From an uncultured Bacteroidales bacterium (GTDB lineage Bacteria; Bacteroidota; Bacteroidia; Bacteroidales; Paludibacteraceae), in assembly GCA_934728255.1 (NCBI GenBank), contig CAKVEC010000004.1, positions 1 through 64,000 on the forward strand: a stretch of 64,000 bases of DNA, read 5' to 3'. The position numbers were made by a program, and so were the translations under genes. Positions within the stretch are counted from its first letter, which is position 1. Every line of letters begins with the position of its first letter. Below the pieces are notes generated by a model, which had not been told where the DNA came from, ran no database searches, and was given only the letters and a program-made list of their open reading frames with translations. This document shows positions 8,013 through 17,029 of this stretch, piece after piece.

Positions 8013-9620
8013 TTAATTAAATTGATACATTTTGGCCAATGTATCGTACGTTAACTTATATAATTGTTCGCCCGCATCCGTTATATTCTGCGGTTTGCCG
8101 TTGTGAAGGGTATTGATGAATTCCTTTTTGAACTCATCGAATTTTGTACTGAACAAGCCCACCTTGAACATATTATCCTTGCCAATCCCTTCCGTGCGAT
8201 AAATAGACTTATTCCAGTCAAATTTCATCAATTCTTTGTATGTAGCGGGTTGGAACAGTTTCGCATTGAACAAGAACTTGTCTCCTCCACCTGCAGAACG
8301 ATGTATCTGCTTCAACCAACCTTCTTGCAATACGTCATTATTAACTCTCCGAACAAAAAACAAGCGAAAATATTTTTTGAGCGATTCCACCTGACTGACA
8401 TCAATACCATCAAATCCAGAGATTTCTTTCTGGCTGCCATTGCGTACACTTTCCACGAAATCGTCATCCCCATTGTTGAGAAAACCGAAAGCTATCAGCA
8501 AACCAAATTTCTTTGCAAACTCACCGGCACGTTCCGTTCCGACAAAGTCTTGAAAATCCAGCCTGCCGGTATTATCAATAGCACGGTATTGATAATCGGT
8601 TTTATGCAACGATTTATTTTGAGAGAGTACACTTTCATCCTCATTCAGGAAATCAAGTGCCGCACAAGCCGCCAACAATTCTATATAATGTGAATCATTC
8701 TTCTGCTGTTCGCCTCCGGTAATAGTAGCGGTAATGCTATCCGCTTCACGCTGCATCGGATCCCAATTCAGCCCATCCGTACCCATCATATAGAACTTCT
8801 GGTAAGTACTTTTCACCGTAGCATCGTCGTTATAAAACATCATAGCCACCTGCGAATTGAGAGCGAACTTATCGCTGGTTGCAATAATTTTCTGGTTATC
8901 CAACTCAGCACCAGTCGGGGCTTTGAAACTGAAATAAGCCGTAAGCAACGTAGAGCCAAAATAAGCGCTTTTCAATACATTGGCCGCCCCATTACTCAGT
9001 ATCTCTGCGGCTTTGGAAATTGCTTGTGGGATAATAGGAATTGACGATGCCCCCGTTCCGCCAAAGACAGAGCCAAGTATAAATACTTTAGGCGTGCCGT
9101 TTTGCGAACTTTTAATCAATTCTTGCAAGAATTTCTTCAAGTCGCTATTGGCTTGCGAACGTGCATCTTCGATAATCGAATGATACATCATCATCGATCC
9201 AAGATGCGTTTGCGCACGATAACCATGCCGAAGGTTAAAATCCTCTACATTATTCGATAGTACAAGATCTGCCAAATCGGTTTCCTCGCGATGATTATAC
9301 TGTGTATCGCCATAATTGAACACCGCCTTAAAAGTACTTTTCTGCTCATAATTCGGGCTAAACTCATAATACTTGATATTTGCAGAAAAGAACGTATCAG
9401 TATGAGCCACATGATTGGTCTTATCCAACCCTTTAGCATTCACGTACGCCTCTTTGACCTCCTTAAGACGAGAAAAATTACCATTATTCTTGTCGGTATC
9501 CAACGCCAACAAATGGATATCGGTATTATCAAACATCCCCATAGCGCACAAATGGATGAGCGACTCTATGCCACGCATACCCGTCCCACCTATGCCTAAT
9601 ACAAAATACTGTTTCGCCAT
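8013..9620 (-). CDS. Tubulin/FtsZ-like GTPase (Tubulin_2-type)
   Basis: 535 residues. The N-terminus YFVLGIGGTGMRGIESLIHL (5-24) is the first nucleotide-binding loop of the tubulin/FtsZ fold, followed by IHLLALDTDKNNG, the strand that reads D-T-D in prokaryotic tubulin-like proteins. FILGSVFGGTGASSIPIIP, around residue 182, is the T4 phosphate loop (GGGTGS signature, here GGTGAS). The length exceeds FtsZ (about 400), and no C-terminal FtsZ tail is seen, so this is not the cell-division protein. Family knowledge: bacterial Tubulin_2-type proteins are poorly characterised. It lies between the ATPase (8 bp downstream) and a membrane protein (22 bp upstream). GTPase activity and polymerisation are inference. 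Confidence 0.75.
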   Translation of the reverse strand: MAKQYFVLGIGGTGMRGIESLIHLCAMGMFDNTDIHLLALDTDKNNGNFSRLKEVKEAYVNAKGLDKTNHVAHTDTFFSANIKYYEFSPNYEQKSTFKAVFNYGDTQYNHREETDLADLVLSNNVEDFNLRHGYRAQTHLGSMMMYHSIIEDARSQANSDLKKFLQELIKSSQNGTPKVFILGSVFGGTGASSIPIIPQAISKAAEILSNGAANVLKSAYFGSTLLTAYFSFKAPTGAELDNQKIIATSDKFALNSQVAMMFYNDDATVKSTYQKFYMMGTDGLNWDPMQREADSITATITGGEQQKNDSHYIELLAACAALDFLNEDESVLSQNKSLHKTDYQYRAIDNTGRLDFQDFVGTERAGEFAKKFGLLIAFGFLNNGDDDFVESVRNGSQKEISGFDGIDVSQVESLKKYFRLFFVRRVNNDVLQEGWLKQIHRSAGGGDKFLFNAKLFQPATYKELMKFDWNKSIYRTEGIGKDNMFKVGLFSTKFDEFKKEFINTLHNGKPQNITDAGEQLYKLTYDTLAKMYQFN

Positions 9621-9642
9621 AACCTATTTCTCCAAACAAAAA

Positions 9643-10029
9643 TCACTTTTTCTCCTTACCCAAAATAGAACCAAACTTGGAATGTCGGAATACAAACATA
9701 ACTATCAAACTGACAGCCACTGAACCACCAATGGTAATTGCCAAGCAAATCAAGTTGGTGGTTGCAAACTGATGACGGAAAGCCACTTGCTGGATAAACG
9801 AAGACACATACAAATTATTGTACAGCCAAAATCCCAAGGCTCCCAATAGCACGCAAACAATAAAGCCGATGCGACGTTTGATGTAAGAACGGTCGTTTCC
9901 TCCCTGATAAGGAATCATATTCGCAATAAGGAAGGCTACAAGAAAAATAGCGATTGCAACAACGGCTGCATAGATAAAAGTCTCTGTCTGCAAATCCTGC
10001 AGTTGAGGAAGAGTTTGAACGTTTCTCAT
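9643..10029 (-). CDS. Three-helix inner-membrane protein
   Basis: 128 residues with predicted helices at about 18-39 (FIYAAVVAIAIFLVAFLIAN), 53-73 (GFIVCVLLGALGFWLYNNLYV) and 92-114 (ICLAITIGGSVAVSLIVMFVF), ending in the basic tail HSKFGSILGKEKK. No family recognised. It is co-directional with the operon, 15 bp after the vWA-like gene and 22 bp before the tubulin-like gene, so it may place the module at the inner membrane. The basic C-terminus suggests a cytoplasmic tail. Confidence 0.75.
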   Translation of the reverse strand: MRNVQTLPQLQDLQTETFIYAAVVAIAIFLVAFLIANMIPYQGGNDRSYIKRRIGFIVCVLLGALGFWLYNNLYVSSFIQQVAFRHQFATTNLICLAITIGGSVAVSLIVMFVFRHSKFGSILGKEKK

Positions 10030-10044
10030 AAGTATATATTTTAA

Positions 10045-11412
10045 TTATTTTCTCTCACTTTTGATATATATGGTGTATGCCACCTGACCGATCATTCGTT
10101 TTTGCACCTCGTCGTCAGCCAGACATTGCTCGATGCTAGTGGCTACCGATACATTCATATCGCCGGGATTAGAAATAGATTCAAATTCAAATTTCTCTCT
10201 ATGGCGATCAAATATCGGTTCTACCTTGTCAATCAGGATATCCAATTTGAAATAATTATAAGGATCCCCCGTAAGATTAGCCGGATCAAACCAAAGCCGG
10301 TTGAAATAGATATTGATATTGCCATGTGCCGTAAATTCCTGTTTATCTATAAGCATAAAATTAAGAATCTCTGCAGGCTGATAATCCAAATGCCCGACCG
10401 GTGCACCAGACTCTTTGGCAAAATAATAGTCGGCATACTCTTGATTGATATCATAGACTTTCAGATCTATATCCGTAATCCGATAACCACCAAATGAATT
10501 TCTATCTATGCCCAAACTGATGATATTCTCTCCGTTTTCCAGAGGTTCACCGGTAGCCGAGTCATACGCATTGATAATATATCTTTCTATAGTTCCCCAA
10601 TCACAACCGTACCAATCGGCAACCTCATACGAACCATAACCTGTTACTTTACATTGGAGAGTCGGGTTGTAAACAGCGGAGTTGTTTCCATTGCCCTTCA
10701 TTTGCGCACGGGAAACCGAAAGATGGAACTCGTCCACATCGGGGAAAGTGTCCAAGTGTGCCGTTTTTACGATATTAGTATACACATTGTTCTTTTTTTG
10801 ATCATCCGTAAAAATAATATAAAAACGTTTCTTATGATACACCTTTCCTTTATTCACTTCATCATACGGTTCTGCAAAAATATGTATATCATATCCTTTT
10901 AGGATCCATGTTTTCAACGCCGTTGCCAACCATGGATTATTGTCATTTCCACGAGCCATATTCCGAGTAAAATACTCTCCATCCGTAAGCAGCACTGCCT
11001 CCTGCGAGCCGTTTGCTATTTGTATAGCAGCCGCTTGCAAATCCGCATAGTTTACTTCCTGTATATTCCGAAGGAGCGAATATACACCTTCAGTATCCAG
11101 ATCTTCTTTTATGATTTCCGAACCTTTGATAGAGAAATAGGAAGTTGCCAACTTAACGAATGTCGGTTCCAGAGACTGGAAGAAAGGAGAATCCTGACCT
11201 AACTTATTACAGGTGGAATAGTCCACATACAATGCCAGCCCCGGATCAAGAACGGAAACCGAAGAACAAAAATTAGCCGTATGAAAATCGGATATATATC
11301 GGGTATCAATAGGAGTCGGAACTCCATTATGACAAGAACACAGTACAAAAGACACCACTATAGCAGTCAACCTACTCCGGTTCTGCCATTTTAGAAATGT
11401 TTCATTTTTCAT
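10045..11412 (-). CDS. Lipoprotein with degenerate von Willebrand A-like domain
   Basis: 455 residues from the ATG at 11412; an upstream TTG at 11427 is less likely. A basic N-terminus and hydrophobic segment lead to VLCSC, a plausible lipobox (Cys30). Then SVLDPGLALYVDYSTC looks like the first vWA strand with a DxSxS-type MIDAS motif in which the last Ser is Cys. EAVLLTDGEYF resembles the vWA strand carrying the TDG motif, and WILKGYDIHIFAEPYDE the next strand. The C-terminal 220 residues are beta-rich and unassigned. It is the first gene after the promoter at 11500-11528. vWA proteins usually mediate metal-dependent protein contacts, which fits a Ter-like module. The vWA call rests on motif reading only. 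Confidence 0.6.
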   Translation of the reverse strand: MKNETFLKWQNRSRLTAIVVSFVLCSCHNGVPTPIDTRYISDFHTANFCSSVSVLDPGLALYVDYSTCNKLGQDSPFFQSLEPTFVKLATSYFSIKGSEIIKEDLDTEGVYSLLRNIQEVNYADLQAAAIQIANGSQEAVLLTDGEYFTRNMARGNDNNPWLATALKTWILKGYDIHIFAEPYDEVNKGKVYHKKRFYIIFTDDQKKNNVYTNIVKTAHLDTFPDVDEFHLSVSRAQMKGNGNNSAVYNPTLQCKVTGYGSYEVADWYGCDWGTIERYIINAYDSATGEPLENGENIISLGIDRNSFGGYRITDIDLKVYDINQEYADYYFAKESGAPVGHLDYQPAEILNFMLIDKQEFTAHGNINIYFNRLWFDPANLTGDPYNYFKLDILIDKVEPIFDRHREKFEFESISNPGDMNVSVATSIEQCLADDEVQKRMIGQVAYTIYIKSERK

Positions 11413-11690
11413 ATTCGTATTAAACAAAAAGCATCTATATCATGCAGAAAAACATCTATATTTTTCTACTTTGCTAAAGCAAATTATAAAATCAGGCGAC
11501 AAAGGTAAAAAAAAAACGACCCTTGCAATTTTTTGACAATAAAAATGGTATAAATAATCATTTTTTCAAAGAAAATGCAATAATCGAATCATATAGCCTT
11601 ATATTTACAATGGATTTGGCTTTTATTTCATAAAGACTATGAACAATGAACAATGAACAATGAACAATGAACAATGGACAATGGACAAAA
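11413..11690. other. Intergenic region with operon promoter and GAACAATGA tandem repeat
   Basis: Between gapA and the eight-gene operon. It contains the minus-strand promoter at 11500-11528, an A-tract (11508-11516), and at 11640-11686 about five tandem GAACAATGA/GGACAATG units. No ORF of substance. Confidence 0.7.
11500..11528 (-). promoter_or_regulatory. Bacteroidales-type promoter for the tubulin/Hsp70/TerD operon
   Basis: On the minus strand TACCTTTG (11507-11500) matches the -7 consensus TAnnTTTG. A TTG (11528-11526) lies 18 nt upstream, slightly closer than the 20 nt seen at the other promoters here. Start expected near 11493, giving a leader of about 80 nt. Confidence 0.5.
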
Positions 11691-11691
11691 A

Positions 11692-11720
11692 AACAAGGCT
11701 GCCGAGGAGGCAGCCTTGTT
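11692..11720 (-). terminator. Rho-independent terminator of gapA
   Basis: 12-bp perfect stem AACAAGGCTGCC with a 5-nt loop; on the minus strand it runs directly into a T-tract (complement of 11687-11693). Confidence 0.85.
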
Positions 11721-11760
11721 GAAACGTTATATAGTATGATACTATATAGTTAGGACGGGA

Positions 11761-12771
11761 TTAGCCGTTGACTTTTGCCATGTGGGCGATGAGGTCGAGG
11801 ACTTTGTTGGAGTAACCGATCTCGTTGTCGTACCAAGAGATAACTTTTACGAAAGTATCTGTGAGGTAAACACCGGCGTTAGCGTCGAAGATAGAAGTCA
11901 GTTTGCAGCCGAGGAAATCGCTCGAAACCACTGCATCCTCGGTATAACCGAGTACCCCTTTGAGTTCGCCCTCGCTAGCCTCTTTCATAGCAGCGCAGAT
12001 GTCCTCTTTGGTAGCGGGTTTAGCCAAGTTGGCAGTAAGGTCAACAACCGAAACATCGAGAGTCGGAACACGCATCGAAATACCGGTCAGTTTGCCGTTG
12101 AGTTCAGGAATAACTTTACCTACAGCCTTAGCAGCACCGGTAGAAGAGGGGATGATGTTGCCCGAAGCGGCACGACCACCACGCCAATCTTTGAGCGACG
12201 GACCGTCAACAGTCTTCTGAGTAGCGGTAGTAGAGTGAACGGTAGTCATCAAGCCGTTAACGATACCGAATTTGTCGTTGAGGACTTTAGCGATAGGAGC
12301 CAAGCAGTTGGTGGTGCAAGAAGCGTTGGATACGAACTGGGTACCCTTAACGTATTTGTCGAAGTTAACACCGCAAACGAACATAGGAGTGTCGTCCTTG
12401 GAAGGAGCGGACATAACTACGTATTTAGCACCGGCGTTGATGTGAGCCTGTGCTTTCTCTTTGGTAAGGAAGAGACCGGTAGACTCAACAACATACTCTG
12501 CGCCAACCTCGTTCCAAGCGAGTTCGTTAGGATCTTTGCAAGCGGTTACGCGGATAGCCTTACCATTAACGATAAGTTTGCTATTCTCTACATCAGCCTC
12601 GATAGTGCCTTCGAATGCACCGTGCATGGTGTCATACTTGAGCATATAAGCCAAATAATCAACAGGGCAAAGGTCGTTGATACCAACGATCTCGATGTCG
12701 TTACGAGTCTGGGCAGCACGGAAAACGAAACGTCCGATACGGCCAAAACCATTAATACCTACTTTTGTCAT
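11761..12771 (-). CDS. gapA: Glyceraldehyde-3-phosphate dehydrogenase, type I
   Basis: 336 residues, normal length. NAD-binding NGFGRIGR at 7-14, followed by a GINDL acidic turn (D33) that fits NAD preference. Catalytic Cys152 in SNASCTTNCLAP. Oxidises glyceraldehyde-3-phosphate to 1,3-bisphosphoglycerate in glycolysis, in the cytoplasm. Single-gene unit: it ends in the terminator at 11692-11720. A minus-strand TAATTTTG at 12860-12853 is a possible -7 element but has no clear partner. Confidence 0.97.
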   Translation of the reverse strand: MTKVGINGFGRIGRFVFRAAQTRNDIEIVGINDLCPVDYLAYMLKYDTMHGAFEGTIEADVENSKLIVNGKAIRVTACKDPNELAWNEVGAEYVVESTGLFLTKEKAQAHINAGAKYVVMSAPSKDDTPMFVCGVNFDKYVKGTQFVSNASCTTNCLAPIAKVLNDKFGIVNGLMTTVHSTTATQKTVDGPSLKDWRGGRAASGNIIPSSTGAAKAVGKVIPELNGKLTGISMRVPTLDVSVVDLTANLAKPATKEDICAAMKEASEGELKGVLGYTEDAVVSSDFLGCKLTSIFDANAGVYLTDTFVKVISWYDNEIGYSNKVLDLIAHMAKVNG

Positions 12772-13070
12772 AATCGTATTAAATTAAATGATTGTTAGTT
12801 TACTTGACGATTGGATAATTGACAAGATTGACAATTATCCCTTTTCGGGCTGCAAAATTACGTCTTTTTTACGGAATATGGAAATTTTGCCGCCATTATC
12901 TGTATTTTGTCAGTTGAGTTTTGCAAAAAGAAAAGACGCCATAGGGTCAGCGGTGCGAGATGACAAGTATGCATAAAATATGTATAAATATGCACTTATA
13001 CTCCCAATAAAAGCCTCAGAAACACAAATCCTTTCTACGTCCTTTCTACGTCTTTTCTACGTAATTGGTA
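12772..13070. other. Intergenic region upstream of gapA with composite repeat copy B
   Basis: Contains the presumed gapA leader and the first part of composite repeat copy B (13030 onward). No ORF or RNA gene seen. Confidence 0.6.
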
Positions 13071-13116
13071 TTATGAGGTATAGGAATTGCATATTCCGTA
13101 TAATTTATGCATATTT
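13030..13116 (+). repeat. Composite dispersed repeat, copy B
   Basis: Same order of parts as 206-281: three TTTCTACGTCC-type units, TACGTAATTGGTATTATGAG, then an AT-rich tail to TATGCATATTTC. The part from 13071 onward is in frame at the 3' end of the glycosyltransferase-like gene and encodes its last residues and TAA stop. Confidence 0.75.
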
Positions 13117-14063
13117 CGTGCAAGGTATTCCTGTTCGGGTTGCCCGGGGGTAGGAATGAGTTCGATACGCTTTTGCGGATTGGTATTAGGCAGCAGTCCG
13201 AGGGCGGAAAGATCCATAATAGTGGAGTAGCCGGAGCGGGCAATGATATGGCGGGCGGAGAGAAGAGCCGCAGCGAGGTCGGTATCGTTGAGGTGCGGCA
13301 CGAGGGTGATATTCGCATGCGAGAGACATGTGGCGGGTCGGTCGGGTTTACCTTGAACGATTAGGACTTTTTGGGGGCTATGGGCATAGCGGTTGAGGAT
13401 ATGCTCTTCGAGAAGGGTGCGCTGGGGTTCCAATCCGCTAAGGACGGCGACTACATCATAAGAGGCAAAACGGCTGTCTAAGTGCAGTTTTGCGCCCTCC
13501 TCAAAGCGGGAAAGCGCACCGATATAGCGGATACGGTCTGTTGAGGAAAGCGGTGTACTGAGTATGCCGCTAAGGGTATGAGCGGGCGTATCGGGTATCC
13601 AGACCTCAGCGAAACGGCTATAAACTGCCGCATGAAGACGGCTGACAAACGGAGAGAGCCATTGCCACGGGCGGGGAAGGAGGATATGGAGTTGGTGGGT
13701 GATATAGACGCACTTTGTTCGGGAGGAAAAGAGCCCGAAACGGTTGTCGGAGATAACAAGGTCGAAATGCTCGGCTTTTAGGTAGCGGTTAAGCAAGCGA
13801 TGGTCGCGGAGGGAGAAGCGCACTATTTTCGGCAAGGCACGGAGCATCGCCCCGACCTGGCTGTTGCCCGCAGAATAGGTCAGGCAGAGGGGAGCCAAAG
13901 GCAATACGGGGAGATCGGGGAAATGGCGGCGGAGAAGCAACAGACTGTCGCCATCGCCGCCGAGGACGACCTCATCGCCTGCGGCAAGATGTTGGCGGAC
14001 AAGCGGAATACAGCGGGATGCGTGTCCCAGTCCCCAGTTGAGTGGTGCAATGAGAAGTTTCAC
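13071..14063 (-). CDS. MurG-like glycosyltransferase family protein
   Basis: 330 residues from a GTG at 14063; no ATG is available and the first residues already form the fold. MKLLIAPLNWGLGHASRCIP matches the GT-B N-terminal strand and the GHASR loop of MurG/UDP-glycosyltransferase-like proteins. HFDLVISDNRFG and TKCVYITHQLH are the next conserved pieces, and IIARSGYSTIMDLSALG is the C-terminal donor-binding segment. Likely uses a nucleotide sugar on an unknown acceptor. The last residues (about NMHKLYGICNSYTS) are encoded by composite repeat B, so the native C-terminus may have been replaced or extended. Followed upstream by a radical SAM gene in the same direction. Confidence 0.75.
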   Translation of the reverse strand: MKLLIAPLNWGLGHASRCIPLVRQHLAAGDEVVLGGDGDSLLLLRRHFPDLPVLPLAPLCLTYSAGNSQVGAMLRALPKIVRFSLRDHRLLNRYLKAEHFDLVISDNRFGLFSSRTKCVYITHQLHILLPRPWQWLSPFVSRLHAAVYSRFAEVWIPDTPAHTLSGILSTPLSSTDRIRYIGALSRFEEGAKLHLDSRFASYDVVAVLSGLEPQRTLLEEHILNRYAHSPQKVLIVQGKPDRPATCLSHANITLVPHLNDTDLAAALLSARHIIARSGYSTIMDLSALGLLPNTNPQKRIELIPTPGQPEQEYLARNMHKLYGICNSYTS

Positions 14064-14069
14064 TTCTTT

Positions 14070-14101
14070 AATTAACAGTTAATAATTAACAATTAACATA
14101 C
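14070..14101. repeat. ATTAACAATT-type short tandem repeat
   Basis: Two to three AATTAACAGTTAATAATTAAC-like units fill the gap between the glycosyltransferase-like and radical SAM genes. Related runs lie at 14879-14910, 16970-16998, 50939-50982 and 57335-57363. Confidence 0.6.
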
Positions 14102-14108
14102 AGAGTGG

Positions 14109-14876
14109 TTATGCACTGATGATGACTTTGTAGCCTTTGGCGATGAGGGGTGCGGCGATGGATTCCATTTCGGTGCGGGAGAGTTTTTCCAAGGTCTTAA
14201 CAGGCGTGGCACGGTCGATGACGTAGATCATTATCTCGTGCGGACGGAGACGCTCTACAGCCGCATACCAAGCAGACAGTTCCTCGGGGGTGGTATTATC
14301 GATTGTTTTGCCGAGATGCTCGCCACGCAGGAAACATGTTTGGAGGATAAAATCACCGTCGAACTGCGAGAGATACTGCTCTATTTGATTGACAGTAAGG
14401 GCATTATTCACGGGCTGATCGATACGACGCATAGTCTCGTCGATGGCAGAATCGAGTTTGAGGATACGGTTGTCGCACTGCCACAGTGCTTCGACCACAT
14501 CGGGGCGGGCGAGTTGCGTAGAGTTGGAAAGGACGGACACGCGGGCAGTAGGGCAATACGTATTGCGCAGGGCGATGGTATCGGCGATTATTCCCTTGAA
14601 ATCGGGGTGCAGTGTAGGTTCGCCGTTGCCACTAAAAGTGATGACATCGGGGGTAACGCCCTCGGTTTGGAGCGATTGCAGTTTACGCTCCAACGCTTGG
14701 CGCACCTCTTCGCGGGTAGGCAGGACGGGGTGCGAGACGGGCTGATTGAAACCACATTCGCAATAGACACAATCGAAGGTGCAGAGTTTGTGCTGCAGAG
14801 GCATCAGTTCCATTCCCAGCGAGATACCGAGACGGCGGGAATGAATGGGGCCATAGACGATTTCAGGGAAAAGCAT
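14109..14876 (-). CDS. Radical SAM protein
   Basis: 255 residues from the ATG at 14876; a TTG two codons earlier is less likely. The radical SAM 4Fe-4S motif is LCTFDCVYCECG (C32, C36, C39: CX3CX2C). It is followed by the SAM-binding ITFSGNGEPTLHP segment (GNGEPT) and VSVLSNST. No extra cysteine-rich SPASM domain follows. Members of this Bacteroidales group have no established substrate that I can name. Cytoplasmic. It lies between dnaG and the glycosyltransferase-like gene in one direction, with repeat-filled gaps, so operon membership is uncertain. Confidence 0.88.
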   Translation of the reverse strand: MLFPEIVYGPIHSRRLGISLGMELMPLQHKLCTFDCVYCECGFNQPVSHPVLPTREEVRQALERKLQSLQTEGVTPDVITFSGNGEPTLHPDFKGIIADTIALRNTYCPTARVSVLSNSTQLARPDVVEALWQCDNRILKLDSAIDETMRRIDQPVNNALTVNQIEQYLSQFDGDFILQTCFLRGEHLGKTIDNTTPEELSAWYAAVERLRPHEIMIYVIDRATPVKTLEKLSRTEMESIAAPLIAKGYKVIISA

Positions 14877-14878
14877 AG

Positions 14879-14910
14879 TCAATTAACAATTAAAAATTAA
14901 CAATTAACAT
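14879..14910. repeat. ATTAACAATT-type short tandem repeat
   Basis: Tandem AATTAACAATTAAAAATTAAC between dnaG and the radical SAM gene; a related short run continues at 14937-14965. Confidence 0.6.
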
Positions 14911-14963
14911 ACACCGTAATTTATTCTCGTTCTGCATATTAATTGTTAGTTGTTACTTTTTAA

Positions 14964-16964
14964 TTACACAATCACTCGGTTGCCGAGTTGGCGGCAGATG
15001 ATGTTGCGCACTTCGAGGAGTTGCGATTGGACTGCCAGTTGCGCTTTTTTCTGTTCCCAGTCGGAGTCGGTTTTCAGCAGTTGCTCCACCTCGTCGAGGC
15101 GTATCTCGATAACGGTCAGTTTGATTTCCAAAAGAAGACGACTGACCAATTTGTCCAGATGCTCGGTAGGTTCTTCGGGTTTTACCTCCTGCACCACATT
15201 TTCGGAGATACTCTGTTTGGAGTATATCTGACTGAGTTGGTATCGGTCGGCGATGAGATCGACCGCCAGACTGCTGACAGCAGGATTAGGGTGGAATTTA
15301 AAGAACGTCTCCGCCACAAAACCGGCATCGTGGCAATGGGCGAGGTACTCGTCAATAACGGTTTGACAGAGCGCATCGGGCGCGGCAATACCATCGGCTG
15401 ACAATTGCGCAAGGATATACTCGCCGGTCTGAACTGGCTGTCCGTTTTCCTGCACATAGAGCGTGCGCTCTCCGTAGCGGACGATTACCTGCAGGAGGTT
15501 GCGGTAGTTCTCAGCCAATTTGTTCTGCTTCTTATTCTGTTGCGGGGACGGAGAGGCTGCCAATGCAGTTTGCTCTGCGTCCTCGGCGAAAGCCGCCATC
15601 CGTTCCTGCTCATCCTGCTGTTTTTTTGCCTCGTTGGCTTTGTTGCGGCGCAGGCGTATCACTTCGCGAGTGAGGAGTTGCTCGTTGATCATCAGTTTGT
15701 CCGCCGAGTCCTTGATATATACTTGCCTGGTAATCATATCGGGGATTTGGGCAATAGACTGCGTGATGTCTTTGATAAGAGCGGCACGTTTCTGCGGGTC
15801 GCCACCTGCCTCCTCTTTCAAAAGCGTTGATTTGAACCGAATAAAATCGGTTTGGTGGGATTGGATATACTCGATAAAATCAGAAGCGTTGTGGCTCTGT
15901 GCATAGGAGTCGGGGTCTTCACCGTCAGGCAGCAGCACGACCTTGACATTGAATCCCTCTTCGAGGAACATATCGATACCCCTCAAGGCGGCATGGATAC
16001 CCGCCGCATCGCCATCGTAGAGGACGGTGATATTAGTTGTAAAACGCTTGATGAGCCGTATCTGCGGCTTGGTAAGAGCGGTGCCACCGCTGGCAACCAC
16101 GTTCTGAATACCGGACTGGTGCATAGAGATGACATCCATCTGCCCCTCGACGAGATAGCAGAGGTCTAAACGGGAGATAGCCTGTTTGGCGAGGAAGAGA
16201 CCATATAGTTCGTTTGTCTTGGAGTAGATGAGCGAGTCGGGGGAATTGACATACTTGCCGACATTCTCTTTCTTCTTCATGATACGCCCTGCAAAGGCGA
16301 CCGTCTTGCCCGAGACGGTATGGATAGGGAACATCACGCGGTCGCGGAAACGGTCGTAGATACGTCCGTCCTCGCTCTTACCGCAAACGCCCGTGCCAAT
16401 CTTGGTATCGACATTGTTGACGATGTATTTCTCAACGAAGCCCTGCTGCTTGAGAGCCGCAGCGAGAGGATTGCCTTTCTCGGGGGAATAGCCGAGTTGG
16501 AACTTGCGGATGATGTCGTCGCGCAGTCCGCGCTCGCGGAAGTAAGCCAGACCGATAGCCTGCCCCTCGGGGGTATCCCACAGTTGGGACTGAAACCAAC
16601 GGTTGCAGAAATCGTTGACCACGAACATCGACTCGCGGTCATCCTGACGCTGCTGTTCCTCTGGGGTCAGTTCGCGTTCAGGGACTTCAATATGGTATTT
16701 CCGTCCCAGTTGCTTGACCGCCTCCACGAAAGAGCATTGCTCAATGTCCATAATGAAGCCCACCGCATGCCCCGACTTGCCGCAACCGAAGCACTTATAA
16801 ATACCCTTGCTCGGGCTGACAGTGAAAGAGCCTGTTTTCTCGTTATGGAACGGACAAAGCCCAATCAGGTTAGCACCACGCCGCTTGAGCGTAACGTAGT
16901 CGCCGACCACCTCTTCTATCTTGGCGGCGGCAAAAATACGGTCTATGGTTTCACGAGGAATCAC
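14964..16964 (-). CDS. dnaG: DNA primase
   Basis: 666 residues. The start is a GTG at 16964 (GTG-ATT-CCT). N-terminal CHC2 zinc finger: C37, H40, C58, C61 in GLCPFHNEKTGSF ... YKCFGCGKSGH. The RNA polymerase/TOPRIM core includes CYLVEGQMDVISMHQSG, with the catalytic Glu, and ITVLYDGDAAGIHA, with the DxD-type acid pair. A C-terminal helicase-binding region of about 230 residues follows. Makes RNA primers at the replication fork together with DnaB. Full length for the family. Confidence 0.97.
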   Translation of the reverse strand: MIPRETIDRIFAAAKIEEVVGDYVTLKRRGANLIGLCPFHNEKTGSFTVSPSKGIYKCFGCGKSGHAVGFIMDIEQCSFVEAVKQLGRKYHIEVPERELTPEEQQRQDDRESMFVVNDFCNRWFQSQLWDTPEGQAIGLAYFRERGLRDDIIRKFQLGYSPEKGNPLAAALKQQGFVEKYIVNNVDTKIGTGVCGKSEDGRIYDRFRDRVMFPIHTVSGKTVAFAGRIMKKKENVGKYVNSPDSLIYSKTNELYGLFLAKQAISRLDLCYLVEGQMDVISMHQSGIQNVVASGGTALTKPQIRLIKRFTTNITVLYDGDAAGIHAALRGIDMFLEEGFNVKVVLLPDGEDPDSYAQSHNASDFIEYIQSHQTDFIRFKSTLLKEEAGGDPQKRAALIKDITQSIAQIPDMITRQVYIKDSADKLMINEQLLTREVIRLRRNKANEAKKQQDEQERMAAFAEDAEQTALAASPSPQQNKKQNKLAENYRNLLQVIVRYGERTLYVQENGQPVQTGEYILAQLSADGIAAPDALCQTVIDEYLAHCHDAGFVAETFFKFHPNPAVSSLAVDLIADRYQLSQIYSKQSISENVVQEVKPEEPTEHLDKLVSRLLLEIKLTVIEIRLDEVEQLLKTDSDWEQKKAQLAVQSQLLEVRNIICRQLGNRVIV

Positions 16965-16969
16965 TTTTC

Positions 16970-16998
16970 AGTTAACAATTAAGAATTAGCAATTAATA
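16970..16998. repeat. ATTAACAATT-type short tandem repeat
   Basis: GTTAACAATTAAGAATTAGC followed by AATTAATAT between the barrel-protein stop and the dnaG start. Confidence 0.55.
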
Positions 16999-17029
16999 TG
17001 CAAGGTGGGGTACTATGCATCGTGCATTG

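Noticed and set aside
8013..9620. Tubulin-like gene considered as ftsZ
   Set aside because: Too long, no FtsZ C-terminal peptide, T4 loop reads GGTGAS, and the neighbours are not division genes.
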